Part shown: one piece after another, positions 8,018 through 17,814 of the stretch | How the letters are laid out: each line of letters begins with the position of its first letter | Numbering within the stretch: position 1 is the stretch's first letter | Source of the DNA: Patescibacteria group bacterium UBA6263 | GTDB taxonomy: Bacteria; Patescibacteriota; Gracilibacteria; Absconditabacterales; Absconditicoccaceae | Assembly (NCBI GenBank): GCA_002441085.1 | Contig: DJVF01000039.1 | Location: 37,785-59,738 of the forward strand | DNA: 21,954 bases | Direction of reading: 5' to 3' | Program-made: the position numbers and the translations under genes | The notes under the pieces: model-generated | Told to the model about the DNA's origin: nothing | The model's database searches: none | What the model saw: the letters and a program-made list of their open reading frames with translations, nothing else

Positions 8018-8689
8018 CTATAATTTTTTTGGTATTACTTTGATACCAGTATATATAGATGGATCCTTTATGGCTTTTACTTGTTCAATTGTAAAATTAG
8101 TTGAATTTTCGATATTTAATATTTTTTCTAGTTCTTTAGTGTCTTTTGTTCCTCCTGAAGGGTCGTCGGTTCCAATAAAAAAATCTATAACTTTTTTGCT
8201 GGTAACATCATAAGTGACTAATAACTCATATTGATTTTTTTTGAAGCTATTATTCCATTCTTTTGTTCCTAATTCAAGCTGTTGTTGTGTCGGATTTGTA
8301 TATTTTCCATCAATTGGCTCGCCTAAGATAGCTCTGATTTCATCAATATTTTTTCCATAAAGAGCTTCTAAATCAAAGATAATTGTTATATCTTTTTGCT
8401 GCTCTGGTAGCATCTGTTGTGTGGGCGTAGTGTTTGTTGTGATTCATATAATAATAAAGCCTATAAATATTATTATAAGTTTTATACCCACAGAAAACCT
8501 AAACTTTATTTTTTTATAAATTTCTTTAATAATAGGAGGAATTAAAATACTTGCAATTAATAACATAATAATTCATGGAATTGGTTCGGAAAAAATAGAA
8601 ATAATTCCAATTAAAAGAAAAAAAATACCAAATATCCGGTTTAATATTAAACTTAATGAGATTTTTTTACTTATTTTAGTTTCATTCAT
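8018..8689 (-). CDS. Membrane protein of unknown function with atypical glycine codons
   Basis: This 223-residue protein is read with TGA = Gly. The N-terminal 90 residues contain three hydrophobic segments (around 17-33 FGIFFLLIGIISIF, 40-52 GIIMLLIASILIP and 68-84 GIKLIIIFIGFIII). A soluble C-terminal domain of about 135 residues follows, with no motif I recognise; its LGEP..GKYTNPTQ stretch suggests a small extracytoplasmic fold. By hand count only 2 of 14 glycines are TGA, both in the membrane part, whereas other genes use TGA heavily. This may reflect recent acquisition from a standard-code donor or a gene in the course of codon adaptation. It begins 58 bases after the dnaA stop on the same strand. 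No function can be assigned. Confidence 0.75.
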
Positions 8690-8747
8690 TTTTTTAAAAA
8701 TAACACATTAAAAAAACTTAATATTTTCTGTTTTATCTATTATTTTT

Positions 8748-10232
8748 TTATTTCTCTATCCAGTCTACAAAAACATTGTAATCATGTGCTATATCTTGAT
8801 CAGATTTTAATTTTTTTTCTATATTGCTGATTGCATAGATTACTGTGGCATGATTTTTTCATCATAGATAATCTCAGATTTTTTCTAAAGTTCGTTTGAA
8901 ATATTTTTTTGCTAAAAGCATTAGTATCTGTCTAGCATTACTGATTTCTTTTTTTCTAGATTCTGATTTAATTTCATTTACTGAAATATTGTAGTATTGA
9001 GCTACCATTTCTACTAGTTTAGCAAAATTGTCTACTCATTTGGTATTGGAATCGTTAATTTCTTGATTGCTTTTTTCCAATCATTGACTGGTAGAATATC
9101 ATAGTGTTTTGAGGCAGGCTAAGACATCATTTTCTGATAGTTCTCAGTCTCATGATAATTTTTTTCTAGTAATCAAAATATTGAGAGCTCATTCCAATTC
9201 TCTTACATTGGTTTTGATATATTTAGCTATAATTGATAGCATTTCAAAATCTATGTATTCTTGTTTGATATCTAATTTGGCCTGTAAGATAGCTATTCTG
9301 GTTTCAAAATCTGGAGCCTGTATATCTGCTACCAATCCAAATCCAAAACGACTTTTGAGTCTGGGTTCTATTTGAGTAAGTTCTTTGGGTGGGCGGTCTC
9401 ATGTCAAAATTACTTGTTTTTTCTTGCTATGAAAATCATTGAAAATATTGAAAAATATTTCCTGAGTTTTGTCTTTTCACGATAATATTTGTACATCATC
9501 TATGAGTAGGACATCTACACTATCAAATTTGGTCATTAGATTGGAGAGTTTATTTTTTTTGATTCAATCTATGATTTCATCTATTAGTTTGGTACAGGGT
9601 AAATATACTACGACTTTTTCTGGAAAGTTTTGTATGATTTCATTTCATATTGCTTGCATTAGATGTGTTTTGCCCAGTCCAACATTACCATACAAAAATA
9701 GGGGATTGTATGTCAATCCTGGATTCTCTGCGACAGCTTTGGCAGCTGAAAAAGCAAAGTTATTATTGGATCAGACTATAAAATTATCGAATCTAAAATT
9801 GGGATCAAATAGTATTCATAGATATTCTCCAAAGTCTTTTTTTACATTTTCTTGTATTGTAGCTGAATTGTGAATTTTGGTTTCTTTGATATTTAATAGT
9901 TTTTTGAGATTGATTAGTAGGTCGCTACTGTTGTTAAAAGGAGAATAGATAATAAATTTGACATCAAATTGAGGGTTGTATACTGTATGAATAGCCTCTT
10001 TGATACCTTTGGCCAAAAACTTTTTAACCTGACTGAGTATAAATTCGTTTGCTATTCAGACGTATACTGATTTTTCATTTTCATCTATATTGATGATTCA
10101 TGTTTTGTTTAGAAACGAAAAAATCTTTTTATGATCATATTGACCAGATAATTGTAAGATTGTTTTTTCTCGTATCTTTACAAGAAATTCTCTCTTTTCT
10201 GAATTATAATTTTGAACTACATCTATTAGCAT
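8748..10232 (-). CDS. dnaA: Chromosomal replication initiator DnaA
   Basis: DnaA binds and opens the replication origin. This 494-residue protein has a diverged N-terminal domain I and linker (1 to about 145), then the AAA+ core with the NFIVGSNNNFAFSAAKAVAE region, Walker A GNVGLGKTHL (182-191), Walker B LLIDDVQ with D245/D246, the TGDRPPKELTQIEPRLKSRF sensor/arginine-finger segment, and box VII VRELEGALN. Domain IV (DNA binding) ends with the signature GDYLGGKNHATVIYAISNIE, a variant of the usual GGRDHTTV, and finishes VDWIEK. Several conserved glycines are TGA. It starts 19 bases after the Nudix stop and is the last gene of a five-gene run. dnaN, recF and gyrB are not adjacent, and I find no cluster of DnaA boxes in the window. 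Confidence 0.97.
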
Positions 10233-10251
10233 CAATTTGGAAGTTGAAATG

Positions 10252-10701
10252 TTAAATATTTGCTTTTGAATTTTGAATCGTTTGTTTGATTTGTTGTAAT
10301 ATGTTTTTGGATCAATCGTGTGTGAGTTGATCTTGTGCTTGATTTATATCGATTCGTTGGTAATTTATAATTTCATCTTGTTGTATTTGTACTTTTTGAG
10401 ATTGAACGTATCATATAAAGTATCAAACTTGTTTATATATTTTTTTTCATTGTGTTTGGAATGTATAATAATCTATATATTTTTCTGTTAATATGTTTTG
10501 TCACTGGATTTTATCGATTTGAAGTCAAGTTTCTTCTTGTAATTCTCTAATTGCTGTCTGTAGAGGCGTTTCTCATTGTTCTTGATGTCATTTGGGGAAT
10601 CATCGATGTCATCATCATTTGTTTTGTATCAATAATACTTGTAGTTCTCAGTCTAGATTTTGAAATATGGGAACTATTCAATAACTGTATTCTTTGAACA
10701 T
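10252..10701 (-). CDS. Nudix hydrolase, probably a dinucleoside tetraphosphate (Ap4A)-type pyrophosphohydrolase
   Basis: This 149-residue protein carries a complete Nudix box G38-X5-E44-X7-REL-Q-EE-T-G-L (residues 38-60), preceded by GGGHRGFPK, which is typical of bis(5'-nucleosyl)-tetraphosphatase-like members. These enzymes hydrolyse nucleoside diphosphates linked to another group and need Mg2+ at the box glutamates. By hand count all 14 glycines are TGA codons, including three in a row at residues 29-31, so the gene is invisible under the standard code. It starts 6 bases after the methyltransferase stop and ends 19 bases before dnaA. Co-transcription is therefore likely. Substrate assignment is tentative. 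Confidence 0.88.
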
Positions 10702-10707
10702 TGGTGA

Positions 10708-11235
10708 TTATTTTTGTAAAACAATATATGATATGTGATGGTTTTCATTTCTTACGTTATCTACGGGGTTGTAGTATTCTCCAAAATCTTTGAGGATATA
10801 ATTTTTTCCACTTTTTTTGAAATCATTGATTTCGTAGTTTACTTTGATTTCACCTATTCTAACTAGATATGAATCTGGTAGGTGATATGTCAAAAATACT
10901 ATTCATCATCTATTGAGTTTGTCGTATAATTTATTTAAAAAATCTGATATAATTCGTTCTTTCTCTAGGTACATAATTATGTTTTTGACTATTACCAAAT
11001 CATAATTGTTCTTTAATTTGAAATTTCTTATATGACAATCATGAAATTTTATATTTGGATGATTCTTGAGGTATTCTGGATAAATCTTCATATCTTGATC
11101 GTGGTTGACAGCATCTACTTGTGCTCAATAACTTGCTGCCAGTATGCTAAAATAACCTCTTCATACTCCGAAATCCAAAACCATTTGAGGTTTTTTTTCA
11201 TGAATAATATCGCTTACTAATTTTGCTCACTCCAT
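10708..11235 (-). CDS. Class I SAM-dependent methyltransferase
   Basis: This 175-residue protein is read with TGA = Gly. Motif I, DFGVGRGYFS (21-30), is the SAM-binding glycine-rich loop, with one glycine encoded by TGA. An acidic strand end follows (VDAVNHDQD), then a DLVIVKNIIMYL strand for motif IV and GGIVFLTYHLPDS for motif V/VI. The fold resembles the small Methyltransf_25 / TehB-like proteins. No substrate domain is present beyond the core, so the target (small molecule, protein or RNA) is unknown. The start ATG is 12 bases after the stop of the isochorismatase-like gene and its stop is 6 bases before the Nudix start, so it belongs to the same operon. Confidence 0.82.
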
Positions 11236-11247
11236 ATGATTGTTTTA

Positions 11248-11763
11248 TTATTCTAAAAAAGCTTCCAAATCTAATATATCTATTTCTTGTCTGGTTTGTT
11301 TGAGATCTTCTAATGTAAAATCATGTGTTTTTTGATCAAAAGCTTTACAACAATCTTTGATTATTACTATTTTAAGATCCCTATCATAAGCTCATTCTAC
11401 AAAACTTCTAACACATAAATTGGTCAGTATACCACAAACTACAACATTTTCGATTCAGTATAATGATTCATCCATTTTGGTTCTATAAAAAGGGCTAATT
11501 TTGTATTTGTTTATGATTGTATCATTTTCAGCTTTTTGAATATCTTCAATTATATGTGAGGATATATGGCGTTCATCAAAATCTCATTCATTCTCAATAT
11601 GTTTGGTGAATATTACTTTGTAATTCATTTCTCTGGCATAATTTATCAAGTAGTTTGTCTTGTCTATCATTTCTTTGATTTCTCAAACATAATATTCTGA
11701 TTGTTTATTCAATCGAGCATTTTGAAAGTCTATCAATATAAGAGCTGTTTGGGGTTGAATCAT
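11248..11763 (-). CDS. Isochorismatase-family cysteine hydrolase
   Basis: This 171-residue protein has the family triad: D12 in LILIDFQN, K88 in NKYKISPFYRT and C117 in GILTNLCVRSFVEGAYDRDL. The C-terminal part, VIIKDCCKAFD, matches the conserved strand after the active-site helix. Family members include nicotinamidases, pyrazinamidases and N-carbamoyl hydrolases, and the sequence here does not decide among them. No obvious DxHxxxH-type metal site of nicotinamidase is seen near residues 50-65 (KHIENEGDF), which argues mildly against nicotinamidase. It follows the ctpA-type gene after 15 bases and precedes the methyltransferase by 12, so the genes are probably co-transcribed. Confidence 0.87.
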
Positions 11764-11778
11764 CTATATAAATTATGT

Positions 11779-13218
11779 TTAAAAATTTAAGTTTTTGACT
11801 TTATTTAGGACTTCATCTTGGGGAGTTGTTGGATTATCGACTAATTTTATGTCAGGATTGATTCATTGTTTATCAATATTTCTTTGAGATTTTCAAGTGT
11901 ATCGTTTTGATTGAGTATATTTGAGCATAGATCAATCTGTATAGTCAATGATGCTTTGTACTGATCATTTGCCAAATGTTTTTTCTCATATCAATAATGT
12001 ATTTGGTATGTAGTCTTTGATAGTTGATGCAAATATTTCTGATGCTGATGCCGATCATCAATTGATGAGTATAATAATGTTTTTGTCTATTTTGTGAGGT
12101 TTGTTTTTGGATTCTAAATCTTGGATTCAGTATCTATCTTTTATAGAGATTGTAGTTTCTCCTGTAGGCACAAAATATCATAGCATATCTGATACTTCAT
12201 ATAATCATCATCATGGATTGTTTCTCACATCAAAAATATATTTTGTACAATCTTTAAATTTTGTCATATTGGTATCAAATTCTTTATCTATTCCAAAAGA
12301 AAACATATGTATAGCAGTATAACAATAATTGTTTGGTAATATTTGTGATTGTATGTTTTGTATACTGATTTGATCTCTGATTATTGTAAAGTTTAGTTCT
12401 TGATCTAATCTTTTGATTTTGATTTTAACTGATGTTCATTTGGGACCTTTGACCATTTTGACTACTTGCGCAAGGCTGATATTAGAATCTATTGAAGTAT
12501 CATTTATTTTTATGATTTGGTCTTGTGCTTGTATGCCAGCTTGGTCAGCAGGAGATCATTGGATAGGACTAACTATAATTATTTCTCAATTTATGGTCTT
12601 CTCTAGATATGCTCATATTCACTGGAATTCTCAACTGATATCGTCATTGAATTCTTTTGCTTCATCTGGAGTGAAAAATTCTGTATATGGATCGTTTAAG
12701 GAATTGACCATTCATTTGATTGCTCAATAAGTTATTATATCGTCTTGGATAGCGTCTTTGTATAGATAATTGGATTGTAATGTATCATAAACATGTTGCA
12801 TGATCTGATCTTGAGTATTGATATCTTGGGAATTTGATTGTTGCAACTGTGATAATATGTCTGCTAATCGATCTAGAGTGACTCATCATGATAGATATTG
12901 TATATCTATACCAAAGTTGCTTTTTATGAGTATGGATACTTGTTTTTGTGTAATTTTTTTATTTAGATGAAGATTGATATTTTGGTTTGGCATAAGACCC
13001 ATATAAATTCATTTTTGTAGTGCTGGATAGACTTTGGAGTCTTGATTTATATTTTTAAAATTTAATTTTATATATTGGTAAGATTGGGGAATATCTGATC
13101 AAATTGTATCGAAATATACTGTAAAGAACTCATCAAAATTTAAAAAATGTTCGGCTTTGGTACTTTGTAGGCTGATTATAATTAGAATAGTTAAAATTAT
13201 AAACTTTAATTTATTCAT
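11779..13218 (-). CDS. S41 C-terminal processing peptidase (CtpA/Prc type) with PDZ domain
   Basis: This 479-residue protein starts with a signal peptide (MNKLKFIILTILIIISLQST, probable cut after KA near residue 22). A unique N-terminal region runs to about residue 130, then the DPYTEFFTPDEAKEF segment, a PDZ domain (about 195-285, with PADQAGIQAQDQIIKIND), and the S41 catalytic domain. That domain holds FDVRNNPGGGL, the Ser-containing GGSASASEIFA (from residue 387) and the Lys-containing GEKTFGKGSVQ (411-421). This Ser-Lys dyad protease acts outside the membrane and trims or degrades exported proteins from their C-terminus. Three glycines of the NNPGGG stretch are consecutive TGA codons. It is the first gene of the run that ends in dnaA. 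The N-terminal region may be a substrate- or wall-binding extension; I do not recognise it. Confidence 0.94.
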
Positions 13219-13282
13219 AATTGTAGATATCAATAAATATGATTAGTTTGATATTAATTATTTGAGGTTTTTTTTCAATGAA

Positions 13283-13308
13283 AAAGGGAGGCTTATACAC
13301 CTCCCTTT
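13283..13308 (-). terminator. Rho-independent terminator of the small gene at 13329-13601
   Basis: The stem AAAGGGAGG (13283-13291) pairs perfectly with CCTCCCTTT (13300-13308) around an 8-base loop. On the minus strand it ends in TTTTT, directly downstream of the small gene. It also isolates that gene from the ctpA-type operon. Confidence 0.8.
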
Positions 13309-13328
13309 CAAAAAATCTTTGATTTGTT

Positions 13329-13601
13329 TTATTCTGCGATAAATTGTTCCACAGTGTAGCAATTCTTGATGATTGCGTTGCTATTTTGTGGAATTTTGAT
13401 GTGTTCTGTATTGCATTCGCAATCAGTCCTGACAACTTGGATCTCAGCTACTCTAAATGAACTGCTTTTCCCATTTAGGTTTCGTACTTTTTCTTTTAAT
13501 TTGTCTCCAGGGAAAGCTCTTATACCTGAAATTACTTTACCTATAACAGCTTCGGCTACAGGCAGCGTTATAAACGCTGAAATCAATTGTTTTTTTGCCA
13601 T
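13329..13601 (-). CDS. Small conserved-looking protein of unknown function
   Basis: This 90-residue protein (MAKKQLISAFITLPVAEAVI at the start) has three cysteines, two of them in TDCECNTEH near the middle. It contains neither a signal peptide nor a clear membrane segment. All four glycines are GGN codons and none is TGA, and TCA/ATC use also looks less AT-driven than in neighbours. A strong terminator follows the stop, so it is a separate, probably well-transcribed unit. I do not recognise the family; a small nucleic-acid- or metal-binding protein is only a guess. It is supported as real by full openness, the clean terminator, and its position in an otherwise empty gap. Confidence 0.6.
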   Translation of the reverse strand: MAKKQLISAFITLPVAEAVIGKVISGIRAFPGDKLKEKVRNLNGKSSSFRVAEIQVVRTDCECNTEHIKIPQNSNAIIKNCYTVEQFIAE

Positions 13602-13689
13602 AGTTTTTAAATTAATTTTTTGTATTTATTTTGTTTCCTAATTAGATTAGGATAATTAAGCAGTATTTATTTTGATATAAAAGTCAAGT

Positions 13690-15015
13690 CTATTTTTGAG
13701 CTTTAGAATGCTCCTTGATATGTTGCTTAAAAAGATTTCATTTTTCTTCGAAATTTTTTCGTATGCTGTAGCTAGGGGATGCTGTAGAAAGTAGGCATAT
13801 TTTGGATTTGGATGTATGTTGAAAGGCAAATTCTACAGCTAATGCCATATCATCTGTTTCCAAAAAATTTATTTTATTATTATCTTTTAAACTTTCTTTG
13901 ATTTTTTTTCATGATGGGGCAAATAAGACTATGTTTCTTATATTTGATTGATTTATATATTTGGCTAATTCATCGAAATTATATCCTCTATCTGTTCATC
14001 ATAGAAAAATTGTATCGATTCTGTCATTTAGTGTTTTGATTGCTTGTATAGTGCTTTCTGGAGTGGTAGAAATTGCATCATCATAAAAATTTATGTCATT
14101 ATATGTTCATACAAATTCTAGTCTATGTGCTAATCATTTGAACTTATCGATTGTTTGTTTGGCTGATAGTGGATCTATTGATAATTGGTCTATGGTGGCT
14201 AGTATCGCACATATATTTTCTAGGTTATGATCTCATAATAATTTGACATCTTTGGTGGAAAATAGAGGACTTCAATCTTTTGTGAAAAATCAATTGGACC
14301 ATCAATAAGTTCAGCTTTTTCAATATGATACGATATTGGTATATTGCTTTGGTATCCAATTGTATTTGTCCAATGTGCTTTGACATACTATATTTAATTT
14401 TGAACCATCTAATATTTTGAGTTTGGCCTTTAAATAATTTTGGAATCCATCATGCCAGTCTAAATGCTCTGGGAATATATTTCATAATATGGATATGTAA
14501 TTTGTTTTGTTTAAAAATTCTAACATATAGCTTGATATTTCACATACAACATAATCATATTGTTTTTTAAAATCTATTTCGTCTAGTACTGGGGTTCATA
14601 TATTGCCGACTAATTTGACGTCTTTTCAGGCATCTTTTATAACCTGGTATAATAGGCTAGATATTGTGGATTTTCATTTGCTAGCCGTTATTCATATAAT
14701 TTTTCATTTATAATTATCAAAAAATAATTGCATTTGGGTGATTATTTTGTTTCTAACAGGAATCAATTCTTTGTTGAGATATATAGAAGATCAAGCAGTT
14801 TTGAGTATGATGTCGTATTGAGAAATATCTTTTAGATAATCTTTTCAGCTTATGTGTTTTATATCTTGAGGAAGATTGTCTAATTTATTCCAATCTAATA
14901 TGGTCAGATTTGATGGATCGATATGATTTTTTAGTAAAAAATTTAGACTTGATTTTCATTCTAAACCAAATCATAGTATGGCTATCTTTTTGTCTAATAA
15001 GTCTGATATTATCAT
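13690..15015 (-). CDS. murD: UDP-N-acetylmuramoyl-L-alanine:glutamate ligase (MurD family)
   Basis: This 441-residue Mur ligase adds glutamate to UDP-MurNAc-L-Ala with ATP in the cytoplasm. It begins with a Rossmann segment DKKIAILGFGLEGKSSLNFL, as in MurD. The ATP loop is GITASKGKST, then SSYMLEF, GNIFPEHLDWH (metal/substrate region), the central LLGDHNLENICA, and the C-terminal domain with HRLEFVG, FYDDAISTTPEST, GGTDRGYNF and LLSTASPSYS. All regions are present and full length. I chose the ATG at 15015, immediately before the Rossmann strand. An upstream in-frame extension would overlap murL and lacks similarity. It is divergent from a MurL-type epimerase gene 117 bases away. In Xanthomonas, MurD2 adds L-Glu and MurL inverts it, so L-Glu specificity is plausible here but not shown by the sequence. 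Confidence 0.92.
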
Positions 15016-15055
15016 ATCTTTGCCAATGATTAAAAGCTTTGATCCTGCCTTGGCG

Positions 15056-15098
15056 AATATAAAAAAAATAGATTCTATTGCAAAGCATATTTGTATAA
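15056..15098. promoter_or_regulatory. Possible divergent promoter pair for murD and murL
   Basis: For murL, TATAAT lies at 15093-15098, about 34 bases before the start, with no clear -35. For murD, TTGCAA (15082-15077) and TATATT (15061-15056) are 15 bp apart on the minus strand, slightly short. The two overlap back to back. Confidence 0.3.
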
Positions 15099-15132
15099 TT
15101 AAATAATTTCTACTTATATATGTTTTTGTAAA

Positions 15133-16512
15133 ATGAATAAATTTGATAAATTTATAATCAAGTCTGCACAATTTGATAAAAAATCATTGAAAGCAATTTT
15201 CAATTTTAGCTTCGATGATAGTGTTTTTTTTGTAGAAGAGATTGATTTTGCTTGTAAATGATTCCTTGTAGAAAAAGATCTTGATCAAGATGTTTTGGAC
15301 TGACTTGTCTTGCATATATCTATTGCTTTGGCTATCAGTTATTATAAATTATATCCTACTAAAGAAATTGTAATAGAAAATTGATATTTAGATGATAAAC
15401 AAAAAGATTTTTGGAGAAAATTTTATATAAATTGACTTGGAGAATATTTTTTTAGAAATCAAATCTCTCCATTGGATTTATGTTATTTTACCAATGGTGA
15501 TAATAAAAAAATGAAATATAAAAAATTTGATATACAATGACAAAAAGCTTTGCTTACGTTATGATGATGAAAAGATAGCTTGTTTGCAAGTCAGATTTTG
15601 CAAGATATATGATTGAGCTTTGATACTTGTACATTTGGTAAAGATTATATTTTACACAAATCTGTAGGAGATAGGATATGAGTACCTAGATTGGTAATAA
15701 ATAGAAAAATGGATTCCAAACTTTTTGATATGAATCAACAATGATATTATAATGGACATGTGCCTATCACTGGTATAATAGCTTTTGTATTGGAAATGGC
15801 GGCATATTTGTATGATTATAATTATATTGTATTGGCAAATGAAAAAAGTTCCAATGAACCCAATACATATATGGACGGAATAGCTATAAATCATCAATAT
15901 AGCAAAAGTTTTGAGTTTGAAAAAGATTTTGATCGATATGTGACTAGTTATATTTCATCTGATGTGAAATATTTTAGTTTACTTAGATGAATGTATGAAG
16001 TACTTATTGCTAGGGATTTTGTAAAATATTGAAAATATTTTGATGTATTTAGTAGTTGCAATAATAACTTTAAAATAATAGAACAAAATCAAACAACTAA
16101 GGATAGGCGATGTTGCCAATGTCCCAAATGTGCGTTTGTTTATAGTATATTTAGACCATTTATTAGTGATGAACAAGTAAGTATAATTTTTTGAAAAGAA
16201 CTATATAAAGACAAATGATTGGATAATCTATTTAGAGAACTTTTGGGTATATCTGGTATCAAGCCATTTGAATGTGTAGGTACCAATGAAGAGGTAGTTT
16301 GGGCTATGTATAAATATTATAATAAATTAAAAAAAGATAATATCGAGATTCCTTTTATACTAAAGATTTTTGAAATGGAGATATTACCCAATATGACTGA
16401 GTCGGATTTTGAAAATCTAGAAAAAAAGCTTTTGAAATTATATGTAAATGAAGATTTGATTCCACAAAATATAAAGTCTAAATTTTTGGAAAAATATCAA
16501 GATAATATATAA
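15133..16512 (+). CDS. murL: MurL-type UDP-MurNAc-L-Ala-L-Glu epimerase
   Basis: This 459-residue protein carries the hallmarks I know for MurL, which converts the terminal L-Glu of UDP-MurNAc-L-Ala-L-Glu to D-Glu. They are GGGKDSLFA (144-152, the three glycines being consecutive TGA codons), NGHVPITGIIAF, ANEKSSNEP, NHQYSKSFEFE, YFSLLRGMYE, FSSCNNNF, the cysteine cluster CCQCPKC (327-333), and the C-terminal FRELLGISGIKPFECVG. The GGGKDS segment resembles a PP-loop ATP site, fitting an ATP-dependent reaction. No membrane segment is present. The gene is divergent from murD and convergent with a glycosyltransferase, 5 bases between stops. Together with MurD this suggests D-Glu supply without a free glutamate racemase. 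Family assignment is by remembered motifs, not by a search. Confidence 0.88.
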
Positions 16513-16517
16513 TTTGT

Positions 16518-17645
16518 TTATATGCTTTGGTAAACTGATTCTAGTTGTTTGACATTTTCGTCTCGAGAGAAGGTTTTGGTAGGTATATTTTCTATATTTC
16601 ATTGCAAAATTTCTTGGACTCATTTTACTATTTTTTTTGAAGATCTGGGACTGATAAATTTGACTTTTCATCGTACAACTTCTGGTATAGAAGCTATATT
16701 GGTAGTTAATAATATTTTTCACATAGCTATGCTTTCTGTGTGTACAGATCCAAATCATTCTGAAATAGATGGAGCAATTACGACGTCTGAACATGCAATT
16801 AAATCGCGTAATTCATTCATTTCAAATCAATCAAAAATCAATATTCTATCTGGATTGTTTTTTTGATATTTTATAATTTGTTGTTTGATTGTAGATTTGT
16901 TTTGGCAATCTATCAAGTTGAATATAATTTTGATTTTGGAATCAGATTTTAATATTGGGTTTATAGATTGTACTAGATAGTCTATGCCTTTTGATTTTCA
17001 AGTATGTCAGTAGTATAGTAAATTGAAGCTATTTGCTAGTCAATGTTTTTCCTTGAAATCTTGTATTTGAGATTGACTGACTTGGTTTGGATCTCGAAAA
17101 TCTGTATCTACTCAATTGTGGATCATTTTTAATTTACTATCTGGTATATTGTAGCTTATCCTAAGAGAATTTAATGTGTATGTAGATACGCAGTGATATA
17201 AGTAATATGGGAACATAAATATAAGATTTTCAAATAATCTATAAAAAAATCAGACAAATCTTCATTTGTAGAAATTCCATAATTTGCCAAATATTTCGTG
17301 AATTGTTAATACTACTTTTTTGTGAAATATTGATCATAATATAGCTGCTGGTATAGCTCATCAATATGTGCTGGTATGTATTAACTGAATATCTTTATTT
17401 GATTTAATAATTTTTATTCAAGCAAAAATAGAAAAAAACATAAATTGAATTCTGGAATTTCAAGTTCTGTAAATTGTGAGATTATCAGACTTTTCTATTT
17501 TTTTTAATTTATCATCAAAATGGCTTGTAAGTATAGAAATTTTGTATCATTTGACAATCAGTCTTTGGATTATATTTTCAAAAACAGTTTCTAGTCACCC
17601 TTTGTGAGGAGTAAAATAATCTAATATAAATAATATATGCGGCAT
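16518..17645 (-). CDS. GT4-family (group 1) glycosyltransferase
   Basis: This 375-residue GT-B enzyme starts MPHILFILDYFTPHKGGLET, with the N-terminal Rossmann strand and GG loop typical of family GT4. VVLTIHEIFGK and LKMIHNGVDTDFR mark the inter-domain region. The C-terminal domain has LLYYGHTGKSKGIDYLVQ and the EX7E-type signature beginning SISEGFGSVHTESIAMGKIL. The catalytic glutamates are kept. A hydrophobic stretch around 140-160 (FVGFFYRLFENLIFMFPYYL) may associate it with the membrane. Such enzymes transfer a sugar from a nucleotide donor to lipid or glycan acceptors in envelope polysaccharide synthesis. Donor and acceptor cannot be told. Neighbours (murD, murL, M23 peptidase) fit an envelope role. 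Confidence 0.92.
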
Positions 17646-17663
17646 CTATAATTTAAAATTAAG

Positions 17664-17678
17664 TTCCGCTTTGCGGAA
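17664..17678. repeat. Short perfect hairpin in the divergent glycosyltransferase/peptidase promoter region
   Basis: TTCCGC (17664-17669) and GCGGAA (17673-17678) with a TTT loop form a 6-bp stem, a GC-rich spot in AT-rich DNA 19 bases before the glycosyltransferase start. It lacks a T run. It may be a degenerate relative of the CCGGAAT repeats or a leader hairpin. Confidence 0.45.
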
Positions 17679-17814
17679 TAAAAACTAAGAATTGTTAATT
17701 TTGCTTGTATATTGTTTTATATAAATTTGATTTTTAATAACAATTAGAAATTTTGTAACGATAAATTTGACAAATTCGATAAATGTTTATATAATTAGTT
17801 TTGTATCACACTTT

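Noticed and set aside
8748..10260. Replication origin beside dnaA
   Set aside because: No cluster of DnaA boxes or AT-unwinding element distinct from the general AT richness was found in the flanks.
14971..15171. Upstream extension of murD to 15171
   Set aside because: It would overlap the start of murL and the added residues do not resemble MurD, whose Rossmann strand begins right after the ATG at 15015.
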